A stretch of DNA of 64,000 nucleotides, from the NCBI RefSeq assembly GCF_005403045.1, contig NZ_BJCL01000001.1, positions 310,001-374,000 of the forward strand, in the 5' to 3' direction. This document shows positions 62,990-64,000 of the stretch, piece by piece. The position numbers and the translations under genes were made by a program. Source of the DNA: Pseudaquabacterium pictum. Its GTDB lineage: Bacteria > Pseudomonadota > Gammaproteobacteria > Burkholderiales > Burkholderiaceae_C. Within the stretch, counting starts at the first letter, position 1; every line of letters starts with the position of its first letter. A model generated the notes under the pieces. That model was not told where the DNA came from. It saw only the letters and a list, made by a program, of their open reading frames with translations, and ran no database searches.

Positions 62990-63922
62990 ATGAGCAAACC
63001 CACCACGGGCGATTTCACCAAGACCAGCGGCTGGCTGGACTGGTACACCGGCCCCAGCAAGCCGGCCTTCCAGCTGCCACCCGGCAGCGTTGACGCCCAC
63101 TGCCATGTCTTCGGCCCGGGCGCCGAGTTTCCCTATGCGCCCGAGCGCAAGTACACCCCCTGCGATGCCAGCAAGCAGCAGCTGTTCGCGCTGCGCGACC
63201 ACCTGGGCTTCACCCGCAACGTGATCGTGCAGGCCACCTGCCACGGCGCCGACAACCGCGCCCTGGTCGATGCCTGCCGCGCCAGCGTTGGCAGGGCGCG
63301 CGGGGTGGCCACCGTCAGGCGGAGCATCAGCGATGCCGAGCTGCAGGACCTGCATGCCGCCGGCGTGCGCGGCGTGCGCTTCAACTTCGTCAAGCGCCTG
63401 GTCGACTTCACGCCCAAGGACGAACTGCTGGAAATCGCCGGCCGCATCGCCCAGCTGGGCTGGCACGTCGTCATCTACTTCGAGGCGGTCGACCTGCCCG
63501 AGCTGTGGGATTTCTTCACCGCGCTGCCCACCACCGTGGTGGTCGACCACATGGGCCGGCCCGATGTCAGCCTGCCGGTGGACGGCCCGCAGTTCGCGCT
63601 GTTCGAGCGCTTCATGCGCGAGCACGGCAATGTGTGGAGCAAGGTCAGCTGCCCCGAGCGGCTGTCGGTGACCGGCCCGAAGGCGCTGCACGGCGAGCGC
63701 CATGCCTACCAGGACGTGATCCCGTTCGCCCGCCGCATCGTCCAGCAGTTCCCCGACCGCGTGCTCTGGGGCACCGACTGGCCCCATCCCAACCTGAAGG
63801 ACCACATGCCCGACGACGGCCTGCTGGTCGACTTCATCCCGCACATCGCGCCCACCGCCGACCTGCAGCAGAAGCTGCTGGTGGACAACCCGATGCGTCT
63901 CTACTGGCCCGAGGAGGCATGA
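62990..63922 (+). CDS. ligI: 2-pyrone-4,6-dicarboxylate hydrolase
   Basis: The product is 310 residues. LigI features are VDAHCHVFGPGAEFPYAPER near residue 34, VIVQATCHGADNRAL near residue 78, VVVDHMGRPDV near residue 183 and VLWGTDWPHPNLKDHMPDDG near residue 256; the Asp in GTDW is the catalytic residue in this metal-independent amidohydrolase. It opens 2-pyrone-4,6-dicarboxylate to 4-oxalomesaconate, the substrate of LigJ. The stop overlaps the first ATG of the ligA region, and the ligA ribosome-binding site lies inside its last codons. Confidence 0.94.
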   Translation: MSKPTTGDFTKTSGWLDWYTGPSKPAFQLPPGSVDAHCHVFGPGAEFPYAPERKYTPCDASKQQLFALRDHLGFTRNVIVQATCHGADNRALVDACRASVGRARGVATVRRSISDAELQDLHAAGVRGVRFNFVKRLVDFTPKDELLEIAGRIAQLGWHVVIYFEAVDLPELWDFFTALPTTVVVDHMGRPDVSLPVDGPQFALFERFMREHGNVWSKVSCPERLSVTGPKALHGERHAYQDVIPFARRIVQQFPDRVLWGTDWPHPNLKDHMPDDGLLVDFIPHIAPTADLQQKLLVDNPMRLYWPEEA

Positions 63923-63924
63923 CC

Positions 63925-64000
63925 ATGGCCCTGGACAAACCCTATCTGGACGTGCCCGGCACGACCATCTTCGACGCCGACCAGTCCCGCAAGGGCTACC
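63925..64000 (+). CDS. ligA: protocatechuate 4,5-dioxygenase alpha subunit, first codons (cut by right edge)
   Basis: Only 25 codons are present: MALDKPYLDVPGTTIFDADQ and a few more. This is the characteristic start of LigA/PmdA, the small subunit of the extradiol dioxygenase that cleaves protocatechuate between C4 and C5. I prefer ATG 63925 over ATG 63919 because GAGGAGG at 63911-63917 is seven bases from the former and only one from the latter. ligB and ligC would be expected beyond the window. Confidence 0.85.
   Translation, partial: MALDKPYLDVPGTTIFDADQSRKGY

Overview
The window is about 70% GC and densely packed with genes. It looks like chromosome from a betaproteobacterium of the order Burkholderiales, probably the Rubrivivax/Leptothrix/Ideonella side. 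This is inferred from the gene types: two Bug-family solute receptors, a protocatechuate 4,5-cleavage (lig/pmd) operon, PEP-CTERM proteins with a TIGR03790 protein, c-di-GMP proteins, and two chemoreceptor genes with sigma-28-like promoters. I saw no rRNA, tRNA, CRISPR array, transposase or phage gene.

Layout. 1-6.4 kb: the 5' part of a fused indolepyruvate ferredoxin oxidoreductase, a PEP-CTERM protein, a secreted protein with YadA-head-like repeats, an Lrp/AsnC regulator overlapping a kinase-like/P-loop fusion, and a small secreted protein. 6.4-11.6 kb: a cytochrome P450-thiolase pair divergent from an acyl-CoA ligase and an AraC regulator. 11.7-19.6 kb: a PAS chemoreceptor, an alpha/beta hydrolase, an MBL hydrolase, a REC-PAS-GGDEF-EAL protein and TIGR03790. 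19.7-26.4 kb: a LecA-like PEP-CTERM protein, then four overlapping genes (AraC, NYN-LOTUS, YbaL-type antiporter, TolA/TonB-like protein). 26.4-39.6 kb: a CoA-dependent catabolic island with a hydratase, SDR and beta-propeller lipoprotein on the minus strand. On the plus strand are a thioesterase, SCP2-type thiolase, two half-size MaoC/hot-dog hydratases, an LCAD-like dehydrogenase and an MFE2-like SDR. After a DHH phosphoesterase and a Bug receptor come a DUF35 protein, a cysteine-less thiolase homologue and a second acyl-CoA dehydrogenase. 39.6-49.4 kb: a second chemoreceptor, an AcuI-like reductase, a BtuF-like protein, and an overlapping pair of HD-GYP regulator and giant hybrid kinase. 49.4-57 kb: more beta-oxidation genes (3-hydroxyacyl-CoA dehydrogenase, acetyl-CoA acetyltransferase, acyl-CoA dehydrogenase), a MetE-like protein, a papain-like peptidase, DUF1345, a flavin reductase and a LysR regulator. 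57.8-64 kb: DUF427, a ModA-like protein, and ligJ, ligK, a Bug receptor, a DUF1932 dehydrogenase, ligI and the first codons of ligA.

How the genes may work together. The P450, ligase, acyl-CoA dehydrogenases, split hydratase, SDR and thiolases could together oxidise, activate and shorten a branched or alicyclic side chain. The split hydratase plus DUF35 plus cysteine-less thiolase resembles the actinobacterial steroid side-chain machinery (ChsH1/ChsH2, Ltp2); the substrate is unknown. The lig operon takes protocatechuate ring-cleavage products to pyruvate and oxaloacetate. LigC and LigB are not in the window.

The only gene-free stretch over 300 bases (52461-52805) is filled by nested inverted repeats, one of which shares sequence with a structured gap at 34440-34593.
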